From positions 36,473-60,301 of the forward strand of contig DGLB01000083.1 of NCBI GenBank assembly GCA_002387845.1: a stretch of DNA of 23,829 bases, given 5' to 3'. Source of the DNA: Stenotrophomonas maltophilia. Its GTDB lineage: Bacteria; Pseudomonadota; Gammaproteobacteria; Xanthomonadales; Xanthomonadaceae. Below the pieces are notes generated by a model. The model was not told the DNA's origin and made no database searches. It saw only the letters and a program-made list of their open reading frames with translations. Below, piece by piece: positions 20,965 to 23,829 of the stretch (positions are counted from its first letter, which is position 1; every line of letters begins with the position of its first letter). Position numbers and translations under genes: made by a program.

Positions 20965-23790
20965 ATGCCGATTCCCGCCAACGCCGTCCCCGCCGCCCTT
21001 GTTCCCCTGGTAGACCGCGCCTTGGCGCGCCTGGCCCTCAGCCTGGCCGACACGCCCCACTGGCCCCCCACCGAGCCGGTGCTCGACCAGCTCCGCGAAC
21101 TCGCCCTCGCCAGCGACTTCGCCATCGACACCCTGTGCCGCCAGCCCGCACTGTTGTCGCAATTGACCCAGAACGACTGCCCGCCGATCCCGCTGCCGGA
21201 ACTCGACCCCGAGCACCCCAGCGACTGGCCGGTCCGTTTGCGACGCTACCGCACCGCCGCCTCCACCCGCCTCATCTGGCGTGACCTGAACGGGCTGGAC
21301 GACGTGCCCGCCACCCTGCGCGGGGCCACCGCCCTGGCCGAAGACTGCCTTGGCCTGGCCCTCACCGCGCTGGAACAGGAATTCGCCACCCGCCACGGCG
21401 TCGTCCGCGCCAGCACCGACGGCAGCGCCCAGCGCCTGGTCGTGTTCGGCCTGGGCAAACTGGGCGGCGGCGAACTCAACTTCAGCTCCGACGTCGACCT
21501 GGTCTACGCCTACCCGCAGGGCGGTGAATCCGACGGGCCGCGCCCGCTGGCCGCCGAGGAATACTTCGCCCGCCTCGGCCAGCGCCTGGCCAAGCTGCTG
21601 GACGAAACCACCGTGGACGGCTTCAGCCACCGCGTGGACCTGCGCCTGCGCCCGTTCGGCAACGCCGGCCGCGTTGCGCTGTCGTTCGCCGGCATGGACA
21701 ACTACTTCCAGCGCGAAGGCCGCGACTGGGAACGCTATGCCTGGCTCAAGGCGCGCGCCGTGGCCGGCGACATCGCCGCCGGCGAAGCCTGGCTGCAGAC
21801 CCTGCGCCCGTTCGTGTATCGCCGCTACCTCGACTTCACCGCGCTGGACGGCCTGCGCGAAATGAAGGCGGCCATCACCGCCGAAGTCGCGCGCAAGGAC
21901 ATGTTCGACGACATCAAGCGCGGCCCCGGCGGCATCCGCGAAATCGAATTCCTCACCCAGGCCCTGCAGCTCATCCGCGGCGGGCGCGAAGCCACCCTGC
22001 GCGAGCGCCGCCTGCTGTATGCGCTGCCCGCCCTGGTGGCGTGCGGCCAGATGGACCCGCAGGACGGGGCCGACCTGCTGCACGCCTACGACTTCCTGCG
22101 CCGGCTGGAAAACCGCCTGCAGATGCTGCGCGACGCCCAGACCCACGCCCTGTCCAGCGACCCCACCGATCGCCTGCGCCTGGCCTGCACGCTCGGCTAC
22201 GAAGACTGGGACGCCCTGGTCGCCGCGCTGGACGTGCAGCGCAAACGCGTCAGCACCGAGTTCGCCGCCCTGCTGGCCCCGCGCGCCGGCCAGGCCGCCC
22301 CCGATGCGCTGTCCAGTTACTGGCGCGGCCTGCCCGAAGGCGGCAGCGCCGAGGTGCTGGCCGAAGCCGGTTTCAGTGATGCGCACGGGGCCGACCAGTC
22401 GCTGCGTGACTTCGCCCAGTCGCTTGGCGTGAAGTCGCTGTCTGACGCCGCGCGTGCACGCCTGGATCGCGTACTGCCCGCGCTGCTGCACGCCGCCACC
22501 CGCTCACCGCAGCCCGACGCCGCGCTCAAGCGCGTGCTCGGCCTGCTGCAGGCCATCCTGCGCCGCACCAGCTACCTCGCCCTGCTGGACGAACAGCCCA
22601 GCGCGCTGGCCCGCCTGGTCGACGTGCTTGCCCGCAGCGCGCTGCTGGCCGAACGTCTGGCCGCGTATCCGTTGCTGCTGGACGAACTGCTCGACATCCG
22701 CGTCTCCGGCCCGATGCCGGACAAAGCCGCCATGCAGGCCGAGTGCAGCGCCGCGCTCAACGTCGACGACCCTGAAGCCGCGCTGCGCCTGCTCAACGAA
22801 ACCCGCCTCGCGCTCAGCTTCCGCATGGCCCTGGCCGCCCTCGACGGCCGCCAGCGCGCCGTGGACAGCACCCGCCAGCTCGCCCAGCTGGCCCAGGCCG
22901 TGGTCGTCACCGCGCTGCAGATGGCCGAGGCCGACATGCAGCAGGCCCACGGCGTGATTCCCGGCGGCCGCTTCGCCATCATCGGCTACGGCAGCCTGGG
23001 TGGGCTTGAGTTGGGGTTTGGTTCCGATCTGGATCTGGTGTTCCTGCACGACCACCCCAGTGACCAGGACAGCAGCGACGGCAAGCGCCCGCTCGACCCT
23101 GGCCGCTGGTACGCGCGTCTCGCGCAGAAGGTGATGGCGCTGCTGAGTGCGGTCACCGCCGCCGGTCGCCTGTACGACATCGACGTGCGCCTGCGCCCGG
23201 ATGGCGGCAAGGGAGCCTTGGTGTCCTCGCTGGCCAGTTACACCGAATACCAGCGCGAGCGCGCCTGGACCTGGGAGCACCAGGCCCTGGTGCGCGCGCG
23301 CGGCATTGCCGGCGATGAGAGCCTGCTGGCTGATTTCGAGCGCGTACGTGCGCAGACGCTGGGTCGCGTGCGTGACCGCGAGGTATTGTTTGCCGATGTG
23401 CTGAAGATGCGCACGCGCATGCGCACCGAACTGGACCGCAGTGATGCCGGGCGGCTGGACCTGAAGCAGGGGCCGGGCGGGGTAGTGGACCTTGAGTTCC
23501 TGCTGCAGACCGGCGTCCTCGACAGCGCCGCAGAACACCCGCAGGTACTGGAGCCGCGAGACACCCCCAGCCTGATTGATGCGCTGGCGGAGATGGCGTG
23601 GCTGCCGGGTGGCACACGCGATGGCCTGCACGAAGCGCACGCCGCGCTGTTGGATGTCGGGCTGGCGTGTACGTTGGACAGAAGGCCGCGCATGGCGGTG
23701 CCGACGCCGGCGTTGGAGGAAGCACAGCGGGTGATCACCGCAGCGTGCAACGCCGCCGGCCTCGAATTCTCCGCCTCGAACTCACCGTAA
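20965..23790 (+). CDS. glnE: Bifunctional glutamine synthetase adenylyltransferase/adenylyl-removing enzyme
   Basis: This is a 941-residue protein, the normal full length. It adenylylates glutamine synthetase when nitrogen is plentiful and removes AMP when nitrogen is scarce, under PII control. The N-terminal nucleotidyltransferase domain (deadenylylation) has GLGKLGGGELNFSSDVDLVY with D176 and D178. The C-terminal domain (adenylylation) has GYGSLGGLELGFGSDLDLVF with D688 and D690. Each is followed by the family's helical segments (RGPGGIREIEFLTQ, QGPGGVVDLEFLLQ). The frame is open well upstream, but the ATG at 20965 begins the family N-terminus (VPLVDRALARLALSLADTP) and lies just after the candidate promoter. 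There is no Shine-Dalgarno. No frameshift is seen. Confidence 0.96.
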   Translation: MPIPANAVPAALVPLVDRALARLALSLADTPHWPPTEPVLDQLRELALASDFAIDTLCRQPALLSQLTQNDCPPIPLPELDPEHPSDWPVRLRRYRTAASTRLIWRDLNGLDDVPATLRGATALAEDCLGLALTALEQEFATRHGVVRASTDGSAQRLVVFGLGKLGGGELNFSSDVDLVYAYPQGGESDGPRPLAAEEYFARLGQRLAKLLDETTVDGFSHRVDLRLRPFGNAGRVALSFAGMDNYFQREGRDWERYAWLKARAVAGDIAAGEAWLQTLRPFVYRRYLDFTALDGLREMKAAITAEVARKDMFDDIKRGPGGIREIEFLTQALQLIRGGREATLRERRLLYALPALVACGQMDPQDGADLLHAYDFLRRLENRLQMLRDAQTHALSSDPTDRLRLACTLGYEDWDALVAALDVQRKRVSTEFAALLAPRAGQAAPDALSSYWRGLPEGGSAEVLAEAGFSDAHGADQSLRDFAQSLGVKSLSDAARARLDRVLPALLHAATRSPQPDAALKRVLGLLQAILRRTSYLALLDEQPSALARLVDVLARSALLAERLAAYPLLLDELLDIRVSGPMPDKAAMQAECSAALNVDDPEAALRLLNETRLALSFRMALAALDGRQRAVDSTRQLAQLAQAVVVTALQMAEADMQQAHGVIPGGRFAIIGYGSLGGLELGFGSDLDLVFLHDHPSDQDSSDGKRPLDPGRWYARLAQKVMALLSAVTAAGRLYDIDVRLRPDGGKGALVSSLASYTEYQRERAWTWEHQALVRARGIAGDESLLADFERVRAQTLGRVRDREVLFADVLKMRTRMRTELDRSDAGRLDLKQGPGGVVDLEFLLQTGVLDSAAEHPQVLEPRDTPSLIDALAEMAWLPGGTRDGLHEAHAALLDVGLACTLDRRPRMAVPTPALEEAQRVITAACNAAGLEFSASNSP

Positions 23791-23799
23791 TGTCGGGCC

Positions 23800-23829
23800 G
23801 GTGGGGGCGGTCGACAGACGCCCGCCGAT
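23800..23829 (+). repeat. Dispersed intergenic repeat, copy C (cut by window end)
   Basis: It matches 1942-1971 at 26 of 30 bases (ggtgg[a/g]ggcggtcg...gccgat) and runs off the window. It begins 10 nt after the glnE stop codon. Confidence 0.5.

Noticed and set aside
20599..22491. 630-codon minus-strand frame opposite glnE
   Set aside because: Overlaps the CoA-transferase start, the intergenic terminator and glnE; composition is that of a reverse frame.

Overview
The window is high-GC chromosomal DNA from a gammaproteobacterium of the Xanthomonadaceae, most likely Stenotrophomonas or a close relative. The main clue is the set of short palindromes headed by GTAG (SMAG-type repeats) between and inside genes. 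The gene content agrees: an Oar-like TonB receptor, a YiaA-type protein, a succinate:acetate CoA-transferase and glnE. I see no rRNA, tRNA, CRISPR array, insertion sequence or prophage.

Layout. 1-2400: a soluble PQQ-type aldose sugar dehydrogenase (-), a small duplicated-domain membrane protein of the YiaA/YiaB type (+) and an unrecognised 122-residue protein (-). 2506-8023 (-): five tightly packed genes, in transcription order an exported NlpC/P60 endopeptidase, an L-Ala-D/L-Glu (dipeptide) epimerase, a MurR/RpiR-type regulator, an exported L,D-transpeptidase-fold protein and an APC-family permease. 8152-14924 (+), divergent from it across a 128-bp AT-rich gap: an exported transglutaminase-fold protein, a large TonB-dependent receptor, a beta-lactamase-fold serine hydrolase and a VanX-type D-Ala-D-Ala dipeptidase. 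14999-19111 (+): a small membrane protein, an EF-hand protein, a HAD phosphatase with a small exported partner, and a DUF1338/HglS-type 2-oxoadipate dioxygenase/decarboxylase. 19157-20671 (-): a succinyl-CoA:acetate CoA-transferase. 20965-23790 (+): complete glnE.

The most notable feature is the divergent nine-gene block at 2506-14924. Nearly every enzyme in it belongs to a family that acts on peptidoglycan stem peptides. The block also has its own outer-membrane receptor, an inner-membrane permease, a regulator and a palindrome-rich shared promoter region. I infer a dedicated system for taking up and breaking down muropeptides or related D-amino-acid-containing peptides. The individual activities follow from visible motifs; the system-level role is inference.

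Other points: two operator-like palindromes in the shared promoter lie three helical turns apart; a SMAG inverted pair lies inside the signal-peptide region of the serine hydrolase; a family of 19-bp hairpins recurs at three places in the locus; and a promoter plus a strong intrinsic terminator upstream of glnE may define a small RNA of about 74 nt.
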